DNA of 64,000 bases from the NCBI RefSeq assembly GCF_963583255.1, contig NC_084816.1, positions 19,458,053 to 19,522,052 of the forward strand, written 5' to 3'. The notes beneath the pieces were generated by a model, which was not told the DNA's origin, did not search any database, and saw only the letters and a list, made by a program, of their open reading frames with translations. The position numbers were made by a program, and so were the translations under genes. The DNA comes from Pyrus communis (Eukaryota > Streptophyta > Magnoliopsida > Rosales > Rosaceae). Positions 45,308-57,370 of the stretch are shown piece after piece (the stretch's first letter is position 1; the number at the start of each line of letters is the position of its first letter).

Positions 45308-46190
45308 CACAAAACTTCGGTAACCCGAAAATCACAAAACTTCGGTAACCCGAACCGAAATAATCCCGAACTTTTGGTATGGGATTTGATTTCAATGTAT
45401 TCTTTAGTTCGATAATCCTGAACCGAACAACAATATATTTATATAATTTAAATTAAAGGTTATAAATTATCTGGACCGTTGAATTGGTTGAGATTTAATC
45501 TCAACCGTCCAATATTAGTTAGGATTTCACACACTCTCGGTCTCTCACATTTCTCACCGAAGCTTCAAGCCTCAACCCTCTCATCCCTCCCGAGTTTTCA
45601 TTTCTCCGCCTTTGTTCTATCCGCCGCCTCTGCATTTCTAAGGTCACTGGCTACCACTATTGCCATAACGGCTGCAGCTGTATTTCCTGCCGCTGTTGCC
45701 CTTTCTTCCCTCTCCTCCTCCTCCTCCTCCTCTATATTTTTCGATTCCCAAAACTCCAAAATAGAGCCCTTCTCTCCTTCGCGCTATCTCTGCTCAACCC
45801 AAATCCTCCATTCCTAGCTACAAGCTTTGCCCACTTGCTTTGTGATTAATTACGTGGTTTATTTATTTATTAATGGGTTGTAATCTGATTCTTTATTTGA
45901 TTTGAATTTTGTTATAGGTTATGTTTGTTTGATCGTTATGAGCATTTTTACAGAATTTTAATTTTGTTTTGAATTGCAGAGTGATGGTGCAATTGGGATT
46001 CGTATGAATTGGATTTGTGCTTGACGGCCCAATCTCGATCCATCCCGATATCCTGAAAAAATTTCAAGTATCCCGAAAATTTGGTTCGACTTCAGGTTTT
46101 GAAATCTCGTCTCAAAAATTATTGATTTGGGATTTGAACTTTGGATTTCGGTTCGGGATCTCGACCCAAACCAGCCTTAGACAAAACAAT
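45308..46190. mobile_element. candidate non-autonomous element with CCGAACCGAAAT-rich ends
   Basis: The left end (about 45308-45380) carries aaaacttcggtaacccgaa twice and then accgaaataatcccgaac. The right end (about 46100-46175) carries the inverse pattern (gatttcggttcgggatctcgacc). Such subterminal repeats are typical of some plant hAT-like elements. The interior has a leader-like, pyrimidine-rich GC stretch (45530-45800) but no recognisable protein. Confidence 0.4.
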
Positions 46191-46360
46191 TGAAGGACTT
46201 CGGAGCATTTATTTGAGTTGATGGACTCAAATGTAAATTGCACAATTACAGGGACTAGCACATTTTTATTTGTTTATGTTTTATCAGTTCTGTTTGGGTA
46301 AAATTGCTAATGTGGTCCTTTTTCAACAAATGGTAGAAAGTTGGAATTTTGAATATATTT

Positions 46361-46527
46361 GTTTTTTAACAAACAATATTATCAACATTAAAGGAGTTAG
46401 GGAGTGAGCTAAGCCTTACAATAGGCTATTAATAATGTGGTTCAAATTCCCTTTTAGCAAGAATTGAACTTAAGACGTCTCACACACAAGCGAAGAGAAA
46501 TATTACTTGCCCGTAGTACTAAGTAAC
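46361..46527 (-). mobile_element. tRNA-derived SINE, copy 1
   Basis: Related to the copies at 52694 and 56937 (shared blocks: aataatgtggttcaaatt, gaattgaact.aagac.tctcac, tagtactaagt). On the minus strand it starts with a tRNA-like head (TTAGTACTACGGGCAAGTAA, A-box area) and a B-box-like TTCAATTCTTGC. It ends in a short T/A-rich tail. This is the most diverged of the three copies. Confidence 0.75.
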
Positions 46528-46629
46528 AAAATTCTAAATATTTTTCATTATTGTCATACTACCGTGTAATTGTATTTCTCTTTAATTGTATGTGAGATGC
46601 TTTAAAATCGTTGCACATATCTTTTCTAT

Positions 46630-46860
46630 CTATTCTATTAAGAGAAGCGGCCTTAACAACTTTTTGCCCCTTTTTTTTTTTTCTTTCTATTTTGCCTTCA
46701 ATTTTGATACACAATGTTGACATGAGGAGGGCAAAATAGTAATTTTGTATCTTTTGAACTTTTTCCCTTTTTTTCCCTATTTTGCCCTCACTTTTGATAC
46801 ATAACATTTACATAAAGAGGGCAAAATAGTATTTTTGTATCCAACTATTTACATAAGATA
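46630..46860. repeat. direct repeat of a ~58-bp unit, possible Helitron remnant
   Basis: The segment tcaattttgatacacaatgt...gagggcaaaatagtaatttt near 46692-46750 recurs in altered form near 46788-46842. The left edge tctatctattctattaagagaagcgg resembles the 5' end of some plant Helitrons, but no CTRR end or hairpin was located. Confidence 0.35.
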
Positions 46861-47525
46861 ACAAATATGCACTTACTACGATAAATTATCTCACCATCAT
46901 TTTTTCATAGACGTAAGTGAAATCATGATGTTTTTTTCGATAGTTTGAATGAACTGAAACGATTGCGCTTGAAGAGAACGTGGGAGGAGGTTGGGCGGTT
47001 GAAGAGCCTTTAATTTTGTACTTTTGGACAAAATGACAATCATATCTCTATTTTTCCTATTTTACCCTCATTTTTTGAGAAAATGACAATCATATACCTA
47101 TTTTTCCTATGACAAAATAGTAATTATGTAATATTAAGAAAAAATATGCACTTATTAAGAGAAATTGTTCACACACACAAAGTATGTGCTCTCTGCTAAT
47201 ATGATTTATATTAACTTATTCTTTCATTTAGTTATTCTTGGCGTAAATATATTATTGTGTATAATAAATAACAACAATTATTTTCCATTGCTCAATGGAT
47301 TGGGCTCTTTTAGAGTCCGCAGTTTTTTTTGGGGGTCAAATAGTGTCACTAAGTTACTTGTTCAACAAGCAGTAGCACAGAGGGCCCTATTGCAAAACGT
47401 TGGAATCCATACAGCAAATGATTCATAAATCTATGCTCCTCTTCAGCTTTCTTCTCAAAATTTATTTTGAACAAATGTTTGATAGGAAAGCATAGAGATG
47501 TAGTCTGAGATGAATAAGATGATCC
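46861..47525. other. AT-rich intergenic sequence, 3' flank of the full-length kinase
   Basis: No gene is seen. Degenerate copies of the gacaaaatagtaatta-type motif continue to about 47120. Confidence 0.3.
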
Positions 47526-50500
47526 TTATCGAGCCTCCAAAAGCGAGATCGATAATTCGTTGGTTGAACATGTCTGATTACCTGAATTAGAACCTGCTTT
47601 AGGTGTTCCCTTTTCCATGAAGAAACCGGGTTGTTTCGGCTGAGCCAAAGCAGTCTCACTTCCCAACATTATAACCACAGCCGCCATGCTTGGCCTGTCG
47701 TCAGGATGATGTTGCGCACACAAGAGACCAATGTTGATGCAACGCAACACTTCCGATAGAGTGCCTGAGCTTGCTAAGCATGTATCAATCAGTTCTAAAG
47801 GCTTCCCTTCATTCCACAATCTCCATAACTGAAACAAATCAAAACTCCGTCGTCAATTGCCGCTCTCAATAGGAACGATACAATTACTAATGATACTTGC
47901 ATGTTCAGAAAGGTTACGGCTGTTGCTTGGATCGGAGAATCCTTTAATTTTCCTTCCAGTAACGATCTCCAGCACCAAAATACCAAAGCTAAAGACATCG
48001 GATTTCACAGAAAATTGCCCGCCCATAACATATTCGGGTGCCATGTAACCGCTGTAGAAAGTAGAGACATCATACAGGACTGTGAACAAAATAAACAACT
48101 GACGGGGACTAGTAGTTGATCGGGGGAATATTATACAGCAAACTTACTACGTGCCAACTAATCTCTCTGTATTTGCCACAGTCTGATCTCCTTCAGTCAA
48201 TAATCTAGCTAGGCCAAAGTCCGAAATTTTCGGATTCATTTCATTATCAAGTAAAACATTACTTGCTTTGAGATCTCTATGAATAATCCTTAGCCTAGAA
48301 TCCTGATGGAGATAGACGAGACCTCGAGCAATGCCACATATAATGTTGAAACGTTTAGGCCAATCGAATGGTTCTCTTCTCGTTTCATCTGGCAAGTTAA
48401 ATCCAAATTCAACTTCAATTTTCAATACAAATTGCTTAATGGCCTATATACGATTATTATTTTAAAGCAACCAAGCAATAATTATAAACTTATAGGGTCC
48501 AAAGGTTCAAACCAAAAATGGAGGAGTCTAGGCTTCCGTTGGGCATGTATTCGTAAAGTAGCAATTTCTCCTCTCCTTGAACGCAACAACCAAGAAGCCT
48601 TACCAGATTTCGGTGCTGGAGTTTGGCAATCAATCTAACTTCATTCATGAACTCGTTCAATCCTTGGCCAGAACTTCTTGAAAGCCTCTTCACAGCAATT
48701 TCTTGTCCGTCGACCAGCGTCCCCTGGAAAGTTACTCAATTTCCAAAATTGTGAAAGTCCTCATGGAATGATTCTTTGTTAGTCTGTTCATTATTGTAGA
48801 GTAAATTAGAAATCTACCTTGTAAACAGGGCCAAATCCACCTTCTCCGAGCTTTTTATTGCTTGAAAAGTTATCCGTGGCGCTAGCTACTGTCATCAGGT
48901 CAAAGAGTGGGAGCTCCATGTCCCCTCTTGGAGCCCCTTCGTTGTCCTCATTTCTTTCCCTTATTTCTGTGATGGAGTTCCTGTTAGCTATAGCCTAGAT
49001 GTAGTAACCAAACTAAAACTTAAATTTGCAGATAGATTACATCCCGTTCCCTCAAAAGCATATCGAAACACAAACAAAATTGACAAATGCTTGAAGGATG
49101 GTCAGGGTAAAGCTAACATACCTTTATTTTTTCTCTTTCTTCGGCGAATGACATAGCCAACGAACAGCACTCCGGAAAACACTATTGATATGCCAACAAC
49201 TACAGTTGCAATCTTCACTTTTCTGCTGTTTTCTCCTTCATTGTTGAATGATTAAGTAAAGCAAACAAATTTAAAATGGAGCAAACAGAAAAACAATAGA
49301 AGGGTCAGTTCAACTTTGCGAGAAACAAAACCAACTTCTTATTGAAACATGTTGAAAAACAATAGTTGAACTACAAGTGACATAAAAGTGTAAACACGAA
49401 GCTCGTTTTGTATAGTTCGATACCTATATCAGCAGCTGACGTTCGAATATATATTTCCTTTCCAGCAACAGGAACCTGTTTGATATCTATTAGATCACCA
49501 AACCAGATGGTGCAGCCACTACTTCCTCCTCCGATATCTGAGCTCGTATAAGCAGTACAGGAACAGTTTTTCAAGCATTTGGCTCTGCATTCCTTGAGAT
49601 TCATACTTTTGTCCACCCAAGAATTTGTAGTATCTGGCAATTTGAAGCCATCAAATTTGAGAAACTCATCTTCATCTCTTTCGTGGCAGCTTAATGGTTT
49701 ATTGCGCACGCAACCTAGAGACCAGTCTGATAAATTCCACTTTTCTTGAGACTTAGGGCTGAATCCTTGTATACATTTGCAGACCGGATCCTCACTGGTA
49801 CAATTTCCATTGGCTCCACAGAAGCCATAATAATCACATGATGCTGTAGGTCTTGATGAAAAATCCTGCCAAGCTTGATCTCCCACCTTCCACTGAAACC
49901 GAGCACATGTGCTGGTGGTTTGGTTCAAAACTACTCTTGAGAGTATCGACTCAATCTTCGGTTTGTATGTGACGTAAACTTCATCGTCGTTGTAGACAAA
50001 ATTGAAACTATAACGAGGACTAGGATCTTCGGGTGAACCACAGATTGTCAGTCCATTCCATGCGCTGGTGCGATAGAATTTTGTACTTCCGTTCAGAATA
50101 TATGCCTCAGGATATGCTTGATGTTCCATTCCAATTCCGTAAGTAAAATCTCCGGGACACGGGTCATCTGAATTTTTCCATGCTGACAAATGCCGTTTTA
50201 GGCCTGTTCTCAAGTCCCACCCCAACTTCATTCCTGGTAATAATGTATCAGAAGGATGGTCGAAGCTTTGCCACAAATGAGTTCCTGAATTTCCATCTCT
50301 TGCATCTCTTAGTACCAAATTCCCGGAATCCAAGAGCTCTACCGTCGCATTTTGGGCCTGTTTAACTAAACTCGGCGACCAAACAACGCTGCTATTCTGA
50401 CTCAAAAGCACAAGATTACCTGTGCTGTTTATCATCAACACGCCGGAAGAATCATTGATGGGGTTGCATCTGTTTGCAACCCAAACAACCGTTCTAACCG

Positions 50501-50708
50501 GGACATTCTTGAACCAAATTCCCAAGCAACGGTTCTTGGAACTACCTGGACTAAAGAAACCGAGCTCAAAGCTCCCATCACTTGAAACCAACGTCGTTCC
50601 ATCAAGGACAGACTGCGAAGGTGTAATGCCGTCAACTGCAAGGGAAATTGTTGATGACAAGAAGAACAAGTTAGCGCTGATCATAAACGAAAAACAAAGA
50701 CCGCCCAT
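47526..50708 (-). CDS. G-type lectin S-receptor-like serine/threonine kinase, full length
   Basis: Seven exons on minus: 50708-49424, 49235-49122, 48987-48818, 48723-48513, 48388-48148, 48051-47901 and 47828-47526 (2475 nt, 824 residues, normal for the family). A signal peptide (about residues 1-24) is followed by B-lectin ([29 protein letters not shown]), S-glycoprotein ([30 protein letters not shown]) and EGF-like ([13 protein letters not shown]) regions. Then come PAN ([19 protein letters not shown]) and one membrane segment ([20 protein letters not shown]). The kinase has [25 protein letters not shown] and [10 protein letters not shown] and appears active. Family members are plasma-membrane receptors in defence or self-recognition. 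Intron 6 begins with GC (GCAAGT), whereas the paralogues have GTGAGC or GTAAGC there. It is the only gene in this window with a complete lectin part. Confidence 0.93.
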
Positions 50709-51827
50709 AAAATATTTCTTCTTGTGCTCCCTCTCCTTGACAACTGATTTGATTCAAGTACAAGATAATTGAGAAAACCCCTTGTGGTTTCATTCACTGG
50801 CGAAGCTACGGCACAGCAAGGACTGAGAACGAGAATCCGCCCCTTTGTAGTCGCTGCTTTTGTGCGTGAAGAGCACCTGAAAAGAATCAGAAGACCACAA
50901 ATTCTGAGGAGCAGGAATTCGAAGCCCTGAAAACAACGACCTCTGTTTTTGGTTTTTGGGAAACTGAAAACCACGACTTACAGAGGAGATTTGGTTGCCT
51001 AACTTGTTTGATTAGGAGGAAAACCAGAAGATGAGGGCGTTAATATTTCAAGGAAAACACGGTCGTCTTTTGCTTTTGATTTGTTTGCTAAAATTGGTAC
51101 TGTATTTGTTGTGATATATCAAAATTGCCACTGGACCTTCAAGTTTGCCACGCAATCTGCAAAGAATGAACCTTGAGGCCTTTTTTATTGTTGATTTTGT
51201 TTGTTGTTTTCGTTAAGAAAACTTTGTAATATACCAGAACAAAACTGTCCCAATCAAGTTTACTCCTAATCAAAACGTTCAGATATTTCCCTTCACGGCT
51301 GCTACTCGTTTGAAAAATTAACGGTGAAGACTTATATAAAGATCCGCTAGAATTTCATAATAATTAAATCTTATATGAAACTAAATAATGCGGGGAAATC
51401 CCAACATTTGACCAAAACAATTGATGTTTGATATTTTAGCAGCATATTATCCCGATTGCATGGATAATAACAGCGCTATTTTTTTCACTTTCACCGTGCT
51501 ACAAAGTTCATTACAATATAAATTATTCTTATTAAAAAATTTAAATTAAAGATCATTTAACAATCTAAACGCATTAAATAAAAAATAAAAATAAAAATAA
51601 TGCAGTGTGTGAAAACGCATTAAAATCATTCATTCAACATTTATCAAAACAACCGAATCACCCGAGGATGAAGAACAAAGTATGTGTCAAGTTGTCAACT
51701 GTCAATTGCATTTCTGTAATTTTCTTTCCCAGTAATTCCGTAGGGACAAATTACAATCACCGAAGATAAAAACATAAAAAACCCAGATCAGAGAATCTCT
51801 ATATATCTAAAAGAACAAAATCCCAAA
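50709..51827. other. region between the kinase and the EF-hand gene
   Basis: The first 300 bp (50709-51000) are the 5' leader/promoter side of the minus-strand kinase. The rest is AT-rich with no gene. The last 50 bp before 51828 are probably the 3' untranslated region of the EF-hand gene. Confidence 0.35.
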
Positions 51828-52187
51828 TCAGTGACAATGTTTAAACTCGTGTTGAAGAGCATCTTCGAGCCAGAGTCTGGACTCGTCCATGAGCTCAGGA
51901 CTCAATCTAAACATGAGAACGCAGAACTCCATCTGATTGAGAGCGCCATCTCCGTCGAAATCACCTTCGTCCACCATGGACCGTAGATCGTCGTCGCTCA
52001 GATCCTGCAACCCCAGAAGAGCAGAGTTCCTCTTGAGACTCTCCAAGGTGATGACTCCCTTGCTAGAATCCACCAACAAATTAAACCCGTTACAGAGCTC
52101 GCCTATTAAACCGTCCCCGCCAAGCTTGTCGGCCATGGTGGGCAACAAGTCTTGGAAATTGGATTGCTGGTTTTGCCGGGAAGCCAT
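51828..52187 (-). CDS. single EF-hand calcium-binding protein, KIC/PBP1-like
   Basis: A single-exon frame of 119 residues starting MASRQNQQSNFQDLLPTMAD. The start is placed at the ATG at 52187 because the upstream in-frame extension crosses a GA-rich leader and looks untranslated. One canonical EF-hand is present near residues 75-95 (DEGDFDGDGALNQMEF, with D-x-D-G-D-G and E at position 12). It is followed by CVLMFRLSPELMDE, the conserved C-terminal signature of the KIC/PINOID-binding PBP1 group. In Arabidopsis, KIC binds the kinesin-like calmodulin-binding protein KCBP and PBP1 binds the kinase PINOID. The role here, as a calcium sensor linking to the cytoskeleton or auxin transport, is inferred from the family. 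Confidence 0.9.
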   Translation of the reverse strand: MASRQNQQSNFQDLLPTMADKLGGDGLIGELCNGFNLLVDSSKGVITLESLKRNSALLGLQDLSDDDLRSMVDEGDFDGDGALNQMEFCVLMFRLSPELMDESRLWLEDALQHEFKHCH

Positions 52188-52678
52188 TGACAATTTGGAG
52201 GAGAGAGAGAGAGAGAGAGGAGTTAGAAAGATGATGAGTGAGAGAAAGGGTATGCTTGTTGGTGGGGGAAAGAGAGAAGTGGGGGAGTACATAAAGGGAG
52301 GGCGGGTTGGGTTTTCCAAGAAAGAGAGGACATGCGAGACAACTCAGGTCCAGAGAAGGGGGAGTCAGTCGGTCTGTTGTTTTATTGAAGCTGCCATTGG
52401 GGTTTCTGAGAAAGTGACGAGGGGTAGGATTGTCATCAAAGCGCGTTTAAGGAGTGGAAGAGGGGAATGATGGCCTTTCGGGTTGGAGAAAGAATATCGG
52501 TGAAGGAGTCAAAAGAGGAAGGTGCTCAAGGGTAAATCCGTCACTTTGGAGGAAGGTGTCTCAATCTTTCTATTTTCCTTAAATTATATAGAGGAAAAGA
52601 GAGAGGGTGGGATCTTGGACTTAGTACTTAGTAGGGAAGCTTAGTCCATAAGTATTTGCCTATTTCCATCCTCTTTCT
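52188..52678. promoter_or_regulatory. promoter and leader of the EF-hand gene
   Basis: Contains a (GA)n tract (52200-52221) immediately 5' of the start on minus, so a pyrimidine-rich CT leader in the transcript sense. This is a common plant core-promoter or leader feature. No separate gene is seen. Confidence 0.35.
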
Positions 52679-52693
52679 CACGTAATACCATTT

Positions 52694-52863
52694 ATTTTTT
52701 TTTTTAACAAATGAAATTATCTACACTAAAGAGGAGATAGTGGGTTTAGCTTCACAATATGCTAGCAATAATATGATTCAAATTTTCTTCTGGTGAAAAT
52801 TGAACCTAAGACTTCTCACTTATAAGTGAAAAGAAATAACACTAGACTGTAGTACTAAGTGGC
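52694..52863 (-). mobile_element. tRNA-derived SINE, copy 2, with 15-bp target-site duplication
   Basis: The element is bounded by CACGTAATACCATTT on both sides (52679-52693 and 52864-52878). On minus it begins with a tRNA-like head (CCACTTAGTACTACAGTCTA) and has a B-box-like GGTTCAATTTTC. It ends in an A-rich tail next to the left duplication. No coding. Confidence 0.88.
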
Positions 52864-52878
52864 CACGTAATACCATTT

Positions 52879-53802
52879 TGTTATGTGTAGGGTGGAAGTT
52901 TGTGACAGCAATTGCATCATAACCTCAAATAAGTTGCCAGCAAATTGAGGGTTTGTTTGATATTCTATTTGAATATAACTTTTGAAACTCAAAAACAATT
53001 TTCAAGTTTAAAGTGTTAAAAACTTGTTTAATAAGATTTTTTTTTCAAACTGAATTCAAAACTAACTTAGGAATTAGTCTATTTCTTAAAAACATAAAAA
53101 ATATATATTTTTAAGAGTTTTTAAATTTAGATCTCACTTTTTCTCTCTTCCCTTTCCTTTCACACCTGATATGGTCTCTTTTATCTCTATCATTTCTCAC
53201 TCCTCCAATTTTGTCTCCTTTGATCCTCTCTTACTTCTCGCTCCTCCGATTCACTCTCCTATTTCTTTATCTTTCTTTCTTTCTTTCTTTCATTCTCTCT
53301 CCTCTTTCTCTTTGTTGAATTTAGAAGTTGCCATTGTAGGATGAATTTTTTTTTCTTTAAAAACAATTGTGAATTTCATACCAAATAAGTTTTTGAATTA
53401 AAAAAAAAAATTGGTCTTAAAAGATGTTCTTAAGTTTTGTAAAATGATGATTTTTTTTAATATAATACCGAATAGACCCTTAGGGTTTGGACTATAACTA
53501 TTATTTTCACTTTAAAATAGTTTTTATGCACTTCTCTCTACAAATATGAGAAATGATAATTGCAGAACAATTATTTTAAATTGCTAATAACAATATTTTA
53601 TCATGATTTGTGTATAGTATTATATATAGTTGCCAACGATTATCATGGAAGGTTTTAGCCCGAAATTTTTAACGATTGATTTTTAGCCTAATCTTTTCAG
53701 TAACTTTTGTAAAATAAAATTTATTTAGACAATTCTAATTTTTTAATAACCATTTTAACTTAAATATATTTAAATTCTAATAAATAATGAAAAATCATTA
53801 AG
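52879..53802. other. AT-rich intergenic sequence
   Basis: Nothing coding. A pyrimidine-rich stretch with a (TTTC)n tract lies at about 53130-53300. Confidence 0.3.
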
Positions 53803-56212
53803 TGTGATATCCTACATCGCCTAGGGGAGTGATCCTTATATGTATATTCTCATCCCTCCTAGCACGAGGACTTTTGGGAGCTCACTGGCTTCGAGTTTCG
53901 TAGGAACTCCGAAGTTAAGCGAGTTCACACAAGAGCAATATCATGATGGGTGACCCACTGAGAAGTTCTTGTGACATCCCGTCCCAAAAATTCATGTTAA
54001 CGTACGTGTGAAATTACAAATTTGTCCCTAGTTCGTTTTCGTCATGTTTTTGGTTATTTGGTGTGGTGTTGGCGGGTGCTGGGCCACACACACACTCTCA
54101 CCTTCACGCCTGCGCGTGGCCGTGCCTTGGCCGGTGCGTGGGGGCGCGTGCAGTGGTGGAAAATTTTTCTAAAAATATGGTTGTGATCCTGAGGTTGTAT
54201 AGAGCACGTTGGTTTATTCATTTGTCCAATTTGAGCAATGTATGAGAAGTTATTACGAGAAGTTGGTTATGTGCTTTTAAAATTAACGTTTTTGTAGTTA
54301 TTTCGCATATAGGTGACACGTACCCCGAGGACGAGCGTGCGCACTTGAGGCAGGGGGGCTACGACCCTTCCACTTACCAGTGAGTGGGCTTTTGGTTTTC
54401 TGCATATACCTATATACTATACTTTCCCAGAAATTGAATTAATGTTTATTAGTTATGCCATGCGTTACATTATCATTATTCATGCATCCTTGGTTATGTT
54501 AGTAGTTGCATATATATATACATATGCATATTGGGTGCTGTGGACGCACATGTAAGTGCCAGGTAAGTGTTGTTCATATTTACATTCAGTAGTAGTTTGA
54601 GATGCTTAGAGAGCTCATAACCTGCACCCCCGGTGTTAGTGCTCCTGCCCAGAGTAGGGCCTAGTCCTTCACGTGATGTTCACCTCCCGCACCACACGCT
54701 CAGCTTGGATCCAAGTTAGGTGCACAGTCCTGTCGTACAGACCACATTAGGTGGTTCCGACTCGTAGGTGACCCGCGATTATTCGCACAGCCTTCACGTG
54801 ATCGTAGCACTAGAGCGTACATATGTATTACACCCAGGCCTGTCGTACAGACCACTTTAGGTGGTTCCGACTCGTGGGCAGGTTCAGTTATTGATTTTGA
54901 GATTTGAGCTCTATATGCAGCCGTACAGGTCACGTTAGGTGACTCTGGCTGCCAGATTTCATGTTATTGATTTGATTTATACCTGAGCACTTGCATTTCA
55001 TTATGAGGATTCGACATGGCATATTCTTGAGCATGATTGGCATACCTATACATACGTATATATGTTTATTTTCTGGGAAGTATACAGGTTTTACAGCGAG
55101 GGGTTAGAAAGTATTTTACTAAATGGTTTTAGAAAAGATTTGTTTTTGCCCACTCACGCTTTTGTTTTGCGCCCCTCCAGGTTCTAGTTGCTTAGCAGTT
55201 TCGGTGGTTTCCCAGAGGATTCTCCCGGCTTTTCTGACAGACACTCACTAGCGTAGGGTCACCTTCGGGTGTACTTTTGTCGCAACTTTTCTTTTGGACT
55301 GCTGTAGTCTTGCTCTGAATTTGTATCTCACTCACGCTAACACTTATTTTAGCACTTGTTTTAGTACTTTGCATGCTAGTTTTAAATTATTTGTACTTTT
55401 TACATTACTATCTTATTAGCTTCCGCACGTGCACATGGTTACGTCACATTATGTGACGGCCAGCACGCCCTGATCTCGGTCGGGGTGTGTCAGTTCTCGT
55501 GTGAGTTCCTAGAAAGAAAATAGTGATGGTCGGGGCCCAAAGCGGATAATATCGTGCTACGGCGGAGTCTTGCCCGGGATGTGGTGGGGGCCCGGGCCAA
55601 GATTTGACAATTTGGTATCAGAGCCTAACCCTGGTTGCATATATGTCGACGAGGATGTCGGGCCCCTAAGGGGGGTGAATTGTGACATCCCACATCGCCC
55701 AGGGGAGTGATTCGTGGATCGTGACACCCACATCAACCAGGGGAGTGATCCTTATATGTATATTCTCATCCCTACCTAGCACGAGGCTTTTTGAGAGCTC
55801 ACTGGTTTCGGGTTCCATAGGAACTTCGAAGTTAAACGAGTTCGCGCGAGAGCAATCCCATGATGGGCAGGATGTGACAATTTGGTATCAGAGCCTAACC
55901 CTGGTTGCATATATGTCGACGATGACGTCGGGCCCCTAAGGGGGGTGGATTGTGACATCTCACATCGTCCAGGGGAGTGATCCGTGGATCGTGAGACCCA
56001 CATCAGCCAGGGGAGTGATCCTTATATGTATATTCTCATCCCTACCTAGCACGAGGCTTTTTGAGAGCTCACTGGTTTCGGGTTCCATAGGAACTCCGAA
56101 GTTAAGCGAGTTTGCGCGAGAGCAATCCCATGATGGGTGACCCATTAGGAAATTCTCGTGTGAGTTCCCATAAACAAAACCATGATGGTCCGGGCCCAAA
56201 GCGGACAATATC
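53803..56212 (+). mobile_element. Cassandra TRIM tandem array: three LTRs, two internal domains, one nested solo LTR
   Basis: LTR 1 spans 53803-55609 but is interrupted by a foreign solo LTR (53970-55492). LTR 2 is 55681-55879 (internally deleted). LTR 3 is 55951-56212 (3' end lost). Both internal segments (55610-55680 and 55880-55950) have a primer site TGGTATCAGAGCC (55613 and 55883) and a polypurine tract aaggggggtg before the next LTR. LTRs 2 and 3 share a 43-bp extra copy of the LTR start (gatcgtgacacccacatca and gatcgtgagacccacatca), so they descend from one another. Each LTR carries the 5S rRNA-like block. Confidence 0.92.
53970..55492 (+). mobile_element. 1.5-kb solo LTR (Gypsy-like) nested in a Cassandra LTR
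   Basis: The insert begins TGTGACATCCCGTCCC, ends GGTCGGGGTGTGTCA and is flanked by GTTCT (53965-53969 and 55493-55497). It splits the Cassandra LTR exactly within gaagttctcgtgtgag. It has three imperfect internal repeats of a tgtcgtacagaccac.tta-type motif (54732, 54839, 54920) and no open frame of note. The length and lack of internal region indicate a solo LTR. Confidence 0.88.
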
Positions 56213-56936
56213 ACACTAAACCTACCCCATTTTTAAACACAAATACATAGGTGGGTAAAAAGAAAAAGAATAAGAAGAATTGTTTGACGAAAGTGAATTT
56301 TGTGTAGATGTGTGAGCACATAAGTAGGAATATTTAGAGTTCTAGGTGAATTTTAATTTAAATAATATTTTTAATTGTTTTAGCAGTTGGATATAATTTT
56401 TGGTTGTTAGATCTTTTTTTAATGGTAGAATTACTCATATTCGATCTCAAACCGTTGAATTTAATGTCTTTATAAATTTGCTTTAAAAAAATTGAATCTG
56501 GACCGTTGGTTGTGGTCCATTAGATAAAAAATAATAATCGTTTTTTTTTTCGCAAGTGGCCGACAACGTTATTAATTCGGTCCAGTGCTAGGTCTTAGCC
56601 ATTCATTTTGGCTCATTTTTGGGCTAAATTTGGCTAAAAAATAAGTTTTAACTCAAAACCTATTTTTAGCCAGATGATTGAGGAAGTTTTGGGTGAGTTT
56701 AAAATTTAAATATTGAATTTTTACCCAATCATTGTAGTTACTCTTAACATGTTTGGGCATGTTCGGAAAAAAAGGGGTTCACACCTCCCAATTCCAATTT
56801 TCACATGCTAAAGCTAGTTCGGTCCACTTTAAATCATGTTTCCGTCCCTATCGCCGGCTTACTAATCATCTAGACCACCATTGTCAGCTTCTCACTTAAC
56901 GGCCCTTTGTGACTTATGCAATGCATTGCAAAAGAT
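56213..56936. other. AT-rich intergenic sequence
   Basis: No gene. Segments at 56440-56700 look like an old MITE (ggctcatttttgggctaaatttggc). Confidence 0.3.
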
Positions 56937-57104
56937 TTTTGTTTTTGAACAAATGAGATTATCTATACTACGGGGGAGGAGGTGAGTTTAGTCTCACAAT
57001 GAGTTAGCAATAATGTGGTTCAAATTCTCCTTTGGTGAGAATTGAACTAAGATCTCTCACTTATAAGTGAACAGGAATACCACTAGACCGTAGTACTAAG
57101 TGAC
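56937..57104 (-). mobile_element. tRNA-derived SINE, copy 3
   Basis: Closely related to the copy at 52694, with the head on minus (TTAGTACTACGGTCTAGTGG, A-box) and GTTCAATTCTC (B-box). Its flanks resemble each other only imperfectly (gcattgcaaaagatttttg and cgtattgtgaagtattttg), so the duplication has decayed. Confidence 0.85.
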
Positions 57105-57370
57105 GTATTGTGAAGTATTTTGTTTAGAGGTGGGTACGGGCTGGGCTGGGCCCAAAATTGAAGGAACCAGACCGAACTCTTTTGTAAATAACATGGGGAG
57201 AGGCGGGGCGGGTTTTGGATTTAAATGAGATTTGGACCTAACTCGACCCTTTTGAAATGGGCTGGTTCCTACGGGTCCTACGATGGCGAGGTACAGACAT
57301 CAAAACCTTTTATTTCCCCTTTCTTTCATTCTACACACACTTTCTCTCACTAAAGCTCTCTCATTTTTTT

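Noticed and set aside
45479..45817. 112-codon Ser/Ala-rich open frame
   Set aside because: Pyrimidine-rich, leader-like DNA within a candidate transposon. It resembles a translated untranslated region, not a protein.
53970..55492. Possible protein-coding gene (60-77 codon frames)
   Set aside because: The segment is a solo LTR with target-site duplication. The frames are short and cross its internal repeats.
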